Shown in pieces: positions 17,106-25,382 of a DNA stretch of 64,000 bases. Within the stretch, counting starts at the first letter, position 1. Every line of letters begins with the position of its first letter. A program made the position numbers and the translations under genes. The notes under the pieces were generated by a model. The model saw nothing but the letters and a program-made list of their open reading frames with translations. It was not told the origin of the DNA and did not search any database. Source of the stretch: Ferrovibrio sp965278975 (lineage in GTDB: Bacteria; Pseudomonadota; Alphaproteobacteria; Ferrovibrionales; Ferrovibrionaceae); NCBI RefSeq assembly GCF_965278975.1, contig NZ_OZ257126.1, positions 4,650,001-4,714,000 of the forward strand, written 5' to 3'.

Positions 17106-18104
17106 ATGCGTCTCGTCGCGCTCAGCGTTACCGCCATTGCCGCCCTGTTTGCCACCTCGCTCAGCGGTGGCGCCGCCCAGGCCCAGACCGTGATGCGCAT
17201 CAGCCATCCGGTGCCGACGGCGCACCATGTGCACAAGGCCGTGGAAGCCTTCAAGGCCGATCTCGAAGCCCGCACCAAGGGCACCATGCGCGTGGAAATC
17301 TTCCCCGCCGAGCAGCTCGCCAAGCAGAGCGAGACCCATGCCAGCGTGGCGCGCGGCGCCTTCGAGGCCGGCGTGCTGACCAACTTCACCTGGGGCAACA
17401 CCATCCCCGAGATGAACGTGCTGACCATCCCCTACCTGCTGACCGACCTGGAGAAGATCAAGAAATTCCCGGGCTCACCGGCAGCGCTGCTGCTGGAGCA
17501 GGCCCTGCTTTCCAAGGGCGTGCGCAACATCACCTGGTTCTACACCACGCGGCAATCGATCTTCACCTCGGCGAAGAAGCCGCTGGTGCAGCTTGAGGAC
17601 CTCAAGGGCCTGAAGATCCGCGGCCTCTCGGCCTTGTCCGATACCGGCCTCGCCTCCATCGGCGCCTCGCCGACGCCGACGCCGGCGCCGGAAGTCTATC
17701 AGGCGCTGCAATCCGGCGTGCTCGATGCCGGCCTCACCGACGTGTCCGCCGCCGTCAGCCGCCGCTTCTACGAAGTGCAGAAGTTCGGCACCGTGGCGCC
17801 GTATTTCTCGGTCTACTTCCACATGTTCGCCAACCCGGCCTGGTATAACCGCCTGACCACCGGCGAGAAGGATGCGCTGGCGGCAGCCGCCAAGAAGGCC
17901 GAAGCCGACATGATCGGCCTGACTGAAGCCACCGCCGAAGCCGCGATCAAGGAACTGCCGCAGAAGGGCATGACCATCCACATGCAGACTCCGGCCGAAG
18001 CCGCCACCTGGAAGGCCGCGTTGCAGAAGCCGGTGATCGATGCCTTCGTGAAGGCGGTGCCGGAAAACGGCCCGAAGCTGATCGACGCCATCAACAAGCT
18101 GTAA
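17106..18104 (+). CDS. dctP: TRAP transporter substrate-binding protein (DctP family)
   Basis: Periplasmic binding protein for a tripartite ATP-independent transporter that takes up organic acids with sodium. A Sec signal peptide (MRLVALSVTAIAALFATSLS, cleavage near AQA) is followed by a DctP fold (MRISHPVPTAHHVHKAVEAF). The conserved carboxylate-binding region around KGLKIRGLSALSDTGLASIG is visible, though the canonical Arg-bearing segment should be checked by alignment. The ATG at 17106 has GGGAGG upstream. It is the first gene of a dctP-dctQ-dctM-molybdoenzyme operon. Confidence 0.9.
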   Translation: MRLVALSVTAIAALFATSLSGGAAQAQTVMRISHPVPTAHHVHKAVEAFKADLEARTKGTMRVEIFPAEQLAKQSETHASVARGAFEAGVLTNFTWGNTIPEMNVLTIPYLLTDLEKIKKFPGSPAALLLEQALLSKGVRNITWFYTTRQSIFTSAKKPLVQLEDLKGLKIRGLSALSDTGLASIGASPTPTPAPEVYQALQSGVLDAGLTDVSAAVSRRFYEVQKFGTVAPYFSVYFHMFANPAWYNRLTTGEKDALAAAAKKAEADMIGLTEATAEAAIKELPQKGMTIHMQTPAEAATWKAALQKPVIDAFVKAVPENGPKLIDAINKL

Positions 18105-18122
18105 GCTGACACTGGTTCCGAG

Positions 18123-18656
18123 ATGACATTGGTAGCGCGCCTCATCGCCCTGCTGTCGGGCCTCGCTTCGAAAGTGGCGGGACTCGCGGCCCTGATCTGC
18201 CTGGTGCTGGTCGGTGCCGGCGTGGTGGCGCGCTACTTCTTCAATGCCGCGCAAAGCTGGATCGATGAAAGCGCTACCTGGCTGGTGATCATCATGGTGC
18301 TGCTGGCGATGCCGGAAGCCCAGCGGCTGAACGCCAATATCGGCGTCGATGCCCTGGTGATGAAATTCAACCGCCGCGGCCAGCGCCTGCTGGCGCTGTT
18401 CTCCGCCCTCTCCGTCGCCGTGGTCGGCGGCCTGATGCTGTGGGCCGGCATCGAGACTGTCAGCTTCTCGCAGATGATCGGCATCAAGGCCAATACCATG
18501 GCCTGGGTGCCGATGTGGTGGATTCAGGTATTCCTGCCCATCGGCGGCAGCCTGCTGCTGCTGGTGTCCCTGGTGCAATTATTCGAGGTATTCAGTCCGA
18601 ACTGGCAGCCGCCGAACGCCGACGATCCGATCCACGGCACCCGCAGCCACGAGTAA
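18123..18656 (+). CDS. dctQ: TRAP transporter small permease (DctQ)
   Basis: A four-helix inner-membrane protein of 177 residues that pairs with DctM. Hydrophobic segments at about residues 15-40, 50-70, 90-112 and 128-150 and the motif NAAQSWIDESATWLVIIMVLLAMPEA (in part) identify the family. It lies 18 bp after dctP and 8 bp before dctM. Confidence 0.9.
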   Translation: MTLVARLIALLSGLASKVAGLAALICLVLVGAGVVARYFFNAAQSWIDESATWLVIIMVLLAMPEAQRLNANIGVDALVMKFNRRGQRLLALFSALSVAVVGGLMLWAGIETVSFSQMIGIKANTMAWVPMWWIQVFLPIGGSLLLLVSLVQLFEVFSPNWQPPNADDPIHGTRSHE

Positions 18657-18664
18657 CGCAGCCC

Positions 18665-19972
18665 ATGTCATTCATCATCATCCTGACGCTGCTGATCGCG
18701 CTGCTCTATACCGGCCTGCCGATGTTCGCCGGCATGTTCCTGTTCTCGGCCGCCGTGCTGTTCTATGTCGAGGGCAGCATCCCGACCTTGGGTGAATTCA
18801 TCATCGGGCAGCTGGATGGCTACCTGCTGGTGGCGATCCCGCTGTTCATGCTGATGTCGCATTTCATGGTGCGCGGCAAGGTGGTGGATGATCTCTACGG
18901 CGCCGCCTACACCTTCATGCGCCACATCCCCGGCGGCCTTGGCATCGCCACGGTGTTTGCCTGCTCGATCTTCGCCGCGATTTCCGGCTCCTCGGTGGCG
19001 ACCGCGCTGACCATTGGCGCCGTCGCCATTCCGCAGATGCTGAAATACGGCTACACGCCGCGCGGCGCCTATGGCGTCGTCGCCGGCGGCGGCACGCTCG
19101 GCATCCTGATTCCGCCTTCCGCGCCGATGGTGCTCTATGGCGTCGCCTCCGATACCTCGGTCGGCGCGCTGTTCATGGCCGGCGTGTTTCCCGGCATCCT
19201 GATGGCGGTGATCTTCGCCGCCTATTGCTGGTTCACCGAAGGCCGCATGGAGCAGAAGCGCATCAATGCCGGCGGCTATATCCGCCCGGCAAAAGCTTCG
19301 CCGGCGGAAATGGGAGCCGCGCTGAAACGTTCCTTCTGGGCCTTCACGCTGCCGCCCTTCGTGCTCGGCGGCATGTATCTTGGCATCTTCACCGCCACCG
19401 AGGCGGCTGCCACCGGCGCGCTGTGGGCGCTGTTCATCGCCACCTTCATCTATCGCAAATTCGGCCTCAAGGACCTGTGGGAAGGCGGCCAGGAAGCGGC
19501 GCGCACTTCCGCCGTGCTGTTCCTGATCATCGTGTCCGCCGGCCTGTTCGGCCATATGCTGACCAAGCTGCATATCCCGGATCAGCTGGTCTCCATCGTG
19601 GTCGAGAATAATCTGAGCAAGTATCAGTTCCTCGCCATCCTGATGTTCGTGATCTTCATCCTGGGCCTGATCCTGGAAAGCTTCTCGATCATCCTGATCA
19701 CCACGCCGGTGATCCTGCCGGTGATGGCGGCGCTCGGCATCGACAAGGTGTGGTATGGCGTGCTGCTCACCATCAACCTGGAACTGGCACTGATCTCGCC
19801 GCCGGTGGGCATGAACCTGATTGTCATCCGTTCCATCACCGGTGCACCGCTGGTCGAGGTGGACAAGGCCGCCATCCCCTATATGCTCATGCTCGGGTTG
19901 GGTATTGCCCTGATCATGCTGTTCCCGGAAGTGGCGCTATGGCTTCCCTCCACGATGAAACTCGGTCAGTAG
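18665..19972 (+). CDS. dctM: TRAP transporter large permease (DctM)
   Basis: The transport channel subunit, 435 residues with about twelve membrane segments. The ATG at 18665 (MSFIIILTLLIALLYTGLPM) begins the first helix; the frame extends upstream into dctQ but without relevance. Family signatures include AISGSSVATALTIGAVAIPQM and GYTPRGAYGVVAGGGTLGILIPPS. Its last 34 bp overlap the start of the next gene, which implies co-expression with the molybdoenzyme. Confidence 0.93.
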   Translation: MSFIIILTLLIALLYTGLPMFAGMFLFSAAVLFYVEGSIPTLGEFIIGQLDGYLLVAIPLFMLMSHFMVRGKVVDDLYGAAYTFMRHIPGGLGIATVFACSIFAAISGSSVATALTIGAVAIPQMLKYGYTPRGAYGVVAGGGTLGILIPPSAPMVLYGVASDTSVGALFMAGVFPGILMAVIFAAYCWFTEGRMEQKRINAGGYIRPAKASPAEMGAALKRSFWAFTLPPFVLGGMYLGIFTATEAAATGALWALFIATFIYRKFGLKDLWEGGQEAARTSAVLFLIIVSAGLFGHMLTKLHIPDQLVSIVVENNLSKYQFLAILMFVIFILGLILESFSIILITTPVILPVMAALGIDKVWYGVLLTINLELALISPPVGMNLIVIRSITGAPLVEVDKAAIPYMLMLGLGIALIMLFPEVALWLPSTMKLGQ

Positions 19973-22200
19973 ACGGCGAGGCTCGGGCAATAAACCGCCG
20001 CGAGCTGCTGCAAGGCATCGCCGCCGTCGGCCTGCTGGTCGGCATCCCGCTTCCCGCTGCTGCCCAGGCGCAGCAGCGCGTGCGCAGCGTGCAGAGTTTC
20101 CAGCTTGGCATCTGGCTGCATATCGGCGCCGATGACCGCGCCACCGTGCTGCTCTGCCAATCGGAGATGGGCCAGGGCGTGCATACCATCCTGCCGACCC
20201 TGGTGGCCGAGGAACTGGAAATGCCGCTGGAACGCATCGATGTGCGCGCGGCACCCGTGGATGCGATCTACCGCAACACCTATCTGGTGAAGGCCATGCT
20301 GGCCGGCGGCAGCCCTGAGAAGCTCAGTCCCACCGCCGACTGGCTGCTGGAACGCATGGGCCGCCTCGCCGGGCAGCAGATCACCGGCGGCTCCAGTTCG
20401 GTGCGCTGGCTGTTCCAGCCGTTGCGCCGCGCCGGTGCCACGGCACGGATGCAGCTGGTGCAGGCAGCGGCCAATGCCTGGGGCGTCGGCGTGCAGGAAT
20501 GTCGCGCCGAGGCCGGCCGCGTGCTGCATGCCGCTTCCGGCCGCGGCCTTGGCTATGGCGAACTGGCGGAAGCCGCCGCCCTGCTGCCGCCGCCTGCCGA
20601 TGTGGTGCTGAAAGAGCCTGAGCAATGGACCCTGCTGGGCAAGCCACAGCAGCGCCTGGATACGGCGGCGAAGATCGATGGCAGCGCGCGGTTCGGTATT
20701 GATGTGCGCGAGCCGGGGCAGCTTTTCGCCGTGGTGCGCTTCGCGCCGCAATTCGGCGCCCGGCTGAAAAAACTCGATGGCTCCAAGGCCATGGCCCTGC
20801 CGGGCGTGAAGGCCGTGGTGGCGCTGGAGAATGGTTTCGCCGTGGTGGCCGACAGCACCTGGCGGGCAATGAGCGCGCGCGACACTGTCGCCGCCGAATG
20901 GGGCCCAGGCGCGCAGGATCTGCTGGATACCGCCACCCATTGGCGCATGTATGAGCAGAGCTTCATCAGCGCCAAACCGGACAAGGCCGTGAGCCATGGC
21001 GATGCCGACAAGGCCTTGAGCAATGCCGCCGCCGTGCTGGATGCCGAATACCGCCTGCCCCTGCTGGCCCATGCAGCGCTAGAGCCGATGAACGCCACGG
21101 TGCGCCTGGGCCGCGATGGCTTTGTCGATGTGTGGGCACCGACGCAAGGCCAGGACCTGGCGCGCAAAGCGGCGGCTGACGGCACCGGCATCGATGCCGA
21201 CAAGGTGCGGGTGCATACCACCTTTCTAGGCGGCGGCTTCGGGCGCCGCGCGGAAGGCGATTTCGTCGCCGTGGCGGCACAGGTGGCCAAGGCGGTGCCC
21301 GGCCTGCCAGTGCAGGTGCTGTGGCCGCGCGAAGAGGATATGCGCAACGATTTCTACCGCCCAGCCAGCCTGCACAAGCTGCGCGTCGGCCTGGACGCGC
21401 AAGGCGCAATCACGGCCTGGAAACAGACCATCGCCTGCCCCTCGATCATGCGCCGGGTATTCCCGCCCTCGCGCTTCCTGGGGCCGGACGAAACCGCCTT
21501 CGAGGGCGCACATGAAGCGGCCTATGCCATCCCCGATCTGCGGCTCGACTGGCTGCCGGTGGAAACCCCGGTGCCGGTCGGCTTCTGGCGCTCGGTCGGC
21601 CATTCGCATACCGCCTTCGTGAAGGAGACCATGATCGACCAGGCCGCCTTGCAGGCCGGCGTCGATCCGCTGGCCTATCGCATGAAGCTGCTGGCCAACG
21701 CGCCGCGCCATCAGGCGGTGTTGGAACTGGTTGCCGCCAAGGCCGGCTGGAGCGCGCCGCTGCTGCCCGGCCAGGGCCGTGGCCTGGCGCTGCACACCTC
21801 ATTCGGCGCCATCGTGGCCGAGGTGGTGGAACTGGAACTCGATAAGGGTCAGCCGCGCCTGAGCCGTATCACGGTAGCCGCCGATATCGGCCGCGTGCTG
21901 AACCCGAATATCGCCGAGGCGCAATTCTCCGGCGCCGTGGTGTTTGCCCTGGCTGCCGCGCTGCATGGCGAAGTGACGCTGAAAAATGGCGGCGTGGTGG
22001 AGGAGAATTTCGACAGCTATCAGATGCCGCGCATGGCCGATACACCGCCTATTGCGGTGCATTTCATCGACAGCAGCGCGGCCCCCGGCGGCGCCGGCGA
22101 ACCCGGTGTGCCGCCGTTGGCGCCAGCACTTGCCAACGCCATCCAGCGTGCCGGCGGGCCACGCCTGACCCGCCTGCCGATTCTTACCCAGATGGCGTGA
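19939..22200 (+). CDS. Molybdopterin-binding large subunit, isoquinoline 1-oxidoreductase beta (IorB) type
   Basis: Xanthine-dehydrogenase-family catalytic subunit of 753 residues. A twin-arginine signal (NRRELLQGIAAVGLLVGIPL) marks it as exported with its cofactor, as in IorB and periplasmic aldehyde or nicotinate dehydrogenases. Molybdopterin contacts appear as SEMGQGVHT and FLGGGFGRR, and the catalytic Glu near residue 721 lies in GAGEPGVPPLAPALANAI. The ATG at 19939 lies inside dctM. These enzymes normally need a small 2Fe-2S subunit (IorA), and none is encoded beside it. Linkage to a TRAP importer suggests it acts on the imported compound or on its precursor; the substrate is unknown. 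Confidence 0.88.
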   Translation: MASLHDETRSVDGEARAINRRELLQGIAAVGLLVGIPLPAAAQAQQRVRSVQSFQLGIWLHIGADDRATVLLCQSEMGQGVHTILPTLVAEELEMPLERIDVRAAPVDAIYRNTYLVKAMLAGGSPEKLSPTADWLLERMGRLAGQQITGGSSSVRWLFQPLRRAGATARMQLVQAAANAWGVGVQECRAEAGRVLHAASGRGLGYGELAEAAALLPPPADVVLKEPEQWTLLGKPQQRLDTAAKIDGSARFGIDVREPGQLFAVVRFAPQFGARLKKLDGSKAMALPGVKAVVALENGFAVVADSTWRAMSARDTVAAEWGPGAQDLLDTATHWRMYEQSFISAKPDKAVSHGDADKALSNAAAVLDAEYRLPLLAHAALEPMNATVRLGRDGFVDVWAPTQGQDLARKAAADGTGIDADKVRVHTTFLGGGFGRRAEGDFVAVAAQVAKAVPGLPVQVLWPREEDMRNDFYRPASLHKLRVGLDAQGAITAWKQTIACPSIMRRVFPPSRFLGPDETAFEGAHEAAYAIPDLRLDWLPVETPVPVGFWRSVGHSHTAFVKETMIDQAALQAGVDPLAYRMKLLANAPRHQAVLELVAAKAGWSAPLLPGQGRGLALHTSFGAIVAEVVELELDKGQPRLSRITVAADIGRVLNPNIAEAQFSGAVVFALAAALHGEVTLKNGGVVEENFDSYQMPRMADTPPIAVHFIDSSAAPGGAGEPGVPPLAPALANAIQRAGGPRLTRLPILTQMA

Positions 22201-22213
22201 ACCGCGCGGCCGC

Positions 22214-24220
22214 TTAAGCGGCGGCCGGTTTCCCTCGCCCGAGCCACTGCACCACGCAGAGTGCGGCGGTGAGCAGGATGCCGGCAATCTTGATCGGCTC
22301 GATATGCTGCACCTCGATGAAGCCGAACATTGCATCCATGATCGAGGGGAACAGCAGCATCGTGCCGGCAAAGATGAAGGCCAGCTGCAGCACCAGGCCA
22401 GTGCGCTTCATGAAGAAGCCCTGGGTGGCGATGCCATAAGCGAAGATGCCGACGCAGGTGGAGAAGCTGACCCAGACGATCTGCAGCCAGTTGCCGTCCT
22501 TGGGCATTTCCAGCAGCAGGCCGACGCCAAGCGGATCGAGCACGAACACGAACGGCACCAGGAAGGCCGGCATGGTGTATTTCCAGCTTTGCAGCGTGGT
22601 CGTGTAGGGGCTGGCGCCGGTGATCGCGGCGGCGGCGAAGGGCGACAAGGCGGTCGGCGGCGACACTTCCGACAGCACCGCATAGTAGAAGATGAACATA
22701 TGCGCGGCGTAATCCTTCACGCCAAGCTGGATCAGGGCCGGCGCCGCGATCACCGCGCAGATGATGTAGGACGCCGTGACCGGCACGGCGAGGCCGACGA
22801 TCCACACGATCAGCGCGGTGTAGACCGCCGTCAGCACCAGGCTGCCGCCGGCATAGGCGATGGCGATGGAGCTGAACTTGAGGCCGAGGCCGGTGAGCGT
22901 GACGACGCCGACGATGATGCCGGCGGCGGCGCAGGTGGCCGCCGTGCCAAGCACGCCAACCGAACCGGAAGCCAGTGCCTCGATCAGTTTCTTCGGCACC
23001 AGCGCGGTATCGCGGCGGCAATAGCTCACCGCCACGGCCAGGATGGTGGCCCAGAACACACTCAGCACCGGCGAGAAGCCGAGCAGCATCAGGATCACGA
23101 TCGAGATCAGCGAGGTGAAGTGATAGCCATACTGCTTGGTCAGCGACCACAGGCTCTGGCGCTCGCCCATATCGACATTGGCGATGGCATATTTGCCGGT
23201 ATCAAGCTCCACCATCACCAGCAGGCTGAAGTAGTAGAGCAGCGTCGGGATCGCCGCCATGCGGATGACGTCGAGATAGGAAATCTTCAGGAACTCGGCG
23301 ATCAGGAAGGCCGCCGCGCCCAGCACTGGCGGCGAGATGATGGCGCCAAGGCCGCCAGCCGCGAGCAGGCCGCCCGCCGCCGCCGGCAGATAGCCGGCGC
23401 GCTTCAGCATCGGCCAGGCCACCGAACCGATGGTGACGGTGGTGGCGACGCCGGAGCCCGAGGGGCCGCCGAGCAGGAAGGAGGACAGCACGATGGCGCG
23501 GCCGGTCGAGTTGGTCTTGCCGCCCAGGGCCGAGAAGGAAAAGTCGATGAAGAACTTGCCGGCGCCGGAGAATTGCAGCACGGCGCCGAAGATGGTGAAC
23601 AGGATGATCAGGCTGGAGGACACATCCACGGCGGTGCCGAAGATGCCTTCCAGCGTCATGTAGAGATGGCCGACCAGACGGTCGAGATCGTAGCCCTTAT
23701 GAGTCCAGGGCGCCGGCAGATACGGCCCGCACAGCGCATAGAGGATGAAGAATATGGCCACCACCGGCATGATCCAGCCGGTGGTGCGGCGCGTTGCCTC
23801 CAGCACCAGCAGGATGAACACGGCGCCGACCATCATGTCGGTCTGGTTCGGCAGCGTAGCGCGGTCGGTGAGGTCTTCGCCGCCCTGAAGCAGATACCAG
23901 ATGGTGCCGATGCCGATCAGCGCGGTGAGTACATCCCACCAGCGGATGCGGTCGCGGAAACGGGCGGCAATCGGAAACAGCAGGAAGGTAAGCAGCAGCA
24001 CGAAGCCGACATGGATCGGGCGCAGTTCCTGGGTCGGCACGATGTCGTAGGCGGCATAGAGATGGAACAGGGTCATGATCACGGCCAGCGCCGTGATCAG
24101 ATAGCCGCTCCAGCCGGAAAGCCGGTTCGCCGCGCCCTCTTCCTGCTCGATATACTCCTCGACCTTGCGCTGAGTGTCGGCGTCCAGGCCCTGCGTGATC
24201 TTGCCGCTGTCGTCGCTCAT
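22214..24220 (-). CDS. TRAP transporter fused permease (4TM/12TM, TAXI type)
   Basis: A 668-residue membrane protein that joins the small (DctQ-like) and large (DctM-like) permeases in one chain, as usual for TAXI-type TRAP systems. The large part carries SFLLGGPSGSGVATTVTIGSV and YLPAAAGGLLAAGGLGAIISPPV. The N-terminal 35 residues are acidic and cytoplasmic. It lies downstream of the TAXI binding protein gene, and a strong terminator separates the two. It converges on the molybdoenzyme gene with 13 bp between. Confidence 0.93.
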   Translation of the reverse strand: MSDDSGKITQGLDADTQRKVEEYIEQEEGAANRLSGWSGYLITALAVIMTLFHLYAAYDIVPTQELRPIHVGFVLLLTFLLFPIAARFRDRIRWWDVLTALIGIGTIWYLLQGGEDLTDRATLPNQTDMMVGAVFILLVLEATRRTTGWIMPVVAIFFILYALCGPYLPAPWTHKGYDLDRLVGHLYMTLEGIFGTAVDVSSSLIILFTIFGAVLQFSGAGKFFIDFSFSALGGKTNSTGRAIVLSSFLLGGPSGSGVATTVTIGSVAWPMLKRAGYLPAAAGGLLAAGGLGAIISPPVLGAAAFLIAEFLKISYLDVIRMAAIPTLLYYFSLLVMVELDTGKYAIANVDMGERQSLWSLTKQYGYHFTSLISIVILMLLGFSPVLSVFWATILAVAVSYCRRDTALVPKKLIEALASGSVGVLGTAATCAAAGIIVGVVTLTGLGLKFSSIAIAYAGGSLVLTAVYTALIVWIVGLAVPVTASYIICAVIAAPALIQLGVKDYAAHMFIFYYAVLSEVSPPTALSPFAAAAITGASPYTTTLQSWKYTMPAFLVPFVFVLDPLGVGLLLEMPKDGNWLQIVWVSFSTCVGIFAYGIATQGFFMKRTGLVLQLAFIFAGTMLLFPSIMDAMFGFIEVQHIEPIKIAGILLTAALCVVQWLGRGKPAAA

Positions 24221-24287
24221 GCCACTCCCCCTTACGCCCTGTTTATCTGAATCCCTGGTTTTCTTATGTGAAGTTTATGTACCCCAC

Positions 24288-24325
24288 TTAAAACAAACCC
24301 TGCTCCAGCGGCTGCTGGAGCAGGG
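24288..24325 (-). terminator. Intercistronic terminator between TAXI binding protein and permease genes
   Basis: A perfect 12-bp stem CCCTGCTCCAGC/GCTGGAGCAGGG with a 4-nt loop lies 26 bp after the stop of the upstream gene; on the minus strand it is followed by TTTGTTTT. It should end most transcripts after the binding-protein gene, letting a minority read into the permease gene 70 bp on. Confidence 0.85.
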
Positions 24326-24351
24326 CTTTGCCTGAACGCTGATGCGCCGGC

Positions 24352-25314
24352 TTACTCGGTCTTGATGCCCTTCTCGGCGAAATACTTCAGCGCGCCGGGA
24401 TGGAAGGCGACCGGCGTGTTGGTCTTCTTCTGGGTCTCGGCCTTGATGTTCTTGGCCTCGGCATGCACCAGGGCCAGCTCATCGCGCTTCTCGAAGATGG
24501 TCTTGACGATGTTGTAGGCAACGTCGTCCGGCATCGAGTCATGCGCCAGCAGGATGTTCCACACGCTGGAAATGGCGTTCGCCTTGTCCTGGCCCGGATA
24601 GGTGCCGGCCGGGATGGTGCCGGCGGCATAGAGCGGGCCATACTTGGCGTTCATCTTCGCCACCAGATCGGAATGATCGATCAGCTTCAGCTTGGTGCCC
24701 GGCGTGGCGCCGAGATCGGTCACCGCCGCCGTCGGCAGACCGCCAACCCAGAAATAGGCGTCGATCTTCTTGTCCTTGATCGCGTTGGTGGACTCGGCGG
24801 CGCCAAGGCGCTCGCGCTTCAGGTCCTTGTCTTTGTCGATGCCGGCGGCTTCGAGCACGCGGAAGGCCATCACTTCGGTGGCCGAGCCCGGCGAACCGGT
24901 GGAGACGCGCTTGCCCTTCAGGTCGGCCATGCTGTTGACGCCCGAGCCATCCACCGACACCACATGCATGATGTTCGGATACAGCACGGCCAGCGCCTTG
25001 TGCGCCACCGGGGCACCCTTGAACTTGTCCTCGCCGCGCGAGGCATCGAGCGAGGCATCGGCCATCGAGAAGCCGATATCGGCCTTCTTGGCGCCGACCA
25101 GCTTGAGATTGTCGACCGAACCGCCGGTGACTTCGGCAGTCGCCTGCCAGCCCGGCACATACTTGGTGAGCAGATTGGCCAGGCCGCCGCCCATCGGATA
25201 ATAGACGCCGCCGGTGCCGCCGGTGGCGATCGACAGATTGCGCGACTGCGCTTCCGCACTGCCCGCCATCGCCACCGCGCCGATCAGCGCCATGCCAAAG
25301 AGAATCCGCTTCAT
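24352..25314 (-). CDS. TAXI family TRAP transporter solute-binding protein
   Basis: Periplasmic binding protein of 320 residues with a Sec signal peptide (MKRILFGMALIGAVAMAGSA). The TAXI hallmark is present near the mature N-terminus: LSIATGGTGGVYYPMGGGLA, and VSTGSPGSATEVMAFRVLEAAG follows the hinge. It is expected to feed the fused permease encoded next. TAXI substrates are rarely known; glutamate or glutamine is bound by the structurally studied example. The ATG at 25314 has a GGAGGAACGA-type site upstream. Confidence 0.93.
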   Translation of the reverse strand: MKRILFGMALIGAVAMAGSAEAQSRNLSIATGGTGGVYYPMGGGLANLLTKYVPGWQATAEVTGGSVDNLKLVGAKKADIGFSMADASLDASRGEDKFKGAPVAHKALAVLYPNIMHVVSVDGSGVNSMADLKGKRVSTGSPGSATEVMAFRVLEAAGIDKDKDLKRERLGAAESTNAIKDKKIDAYFWVGGLPTAAVTDLGATPGTKLKLIDHSDLVAKMNAKYGPLYAAGTIPAGTYPGQDKANAISSVWNILLAHDSMPDDVAYNIVKTIFEKRDELALVHAEAKNIKAETQKKTNTPVAFHPGALKYFAEKGIKTE

Positions 25315-25382
25315 GGTTCGTTCCTCCGTTTATGGGATATTGACGGGACCTATTGCTGGCCCCTCGCTCCAACTATAAGTGG

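Noticed and set aside
22304..24250. A long open frame on the plus strand antisense to the fused TRAP permease
   Set aside because: High GC leaves the opposite strand open. The translation is His/Gln/Asp/Arg-rich with no domain, while the minus strand gives a clear permease.
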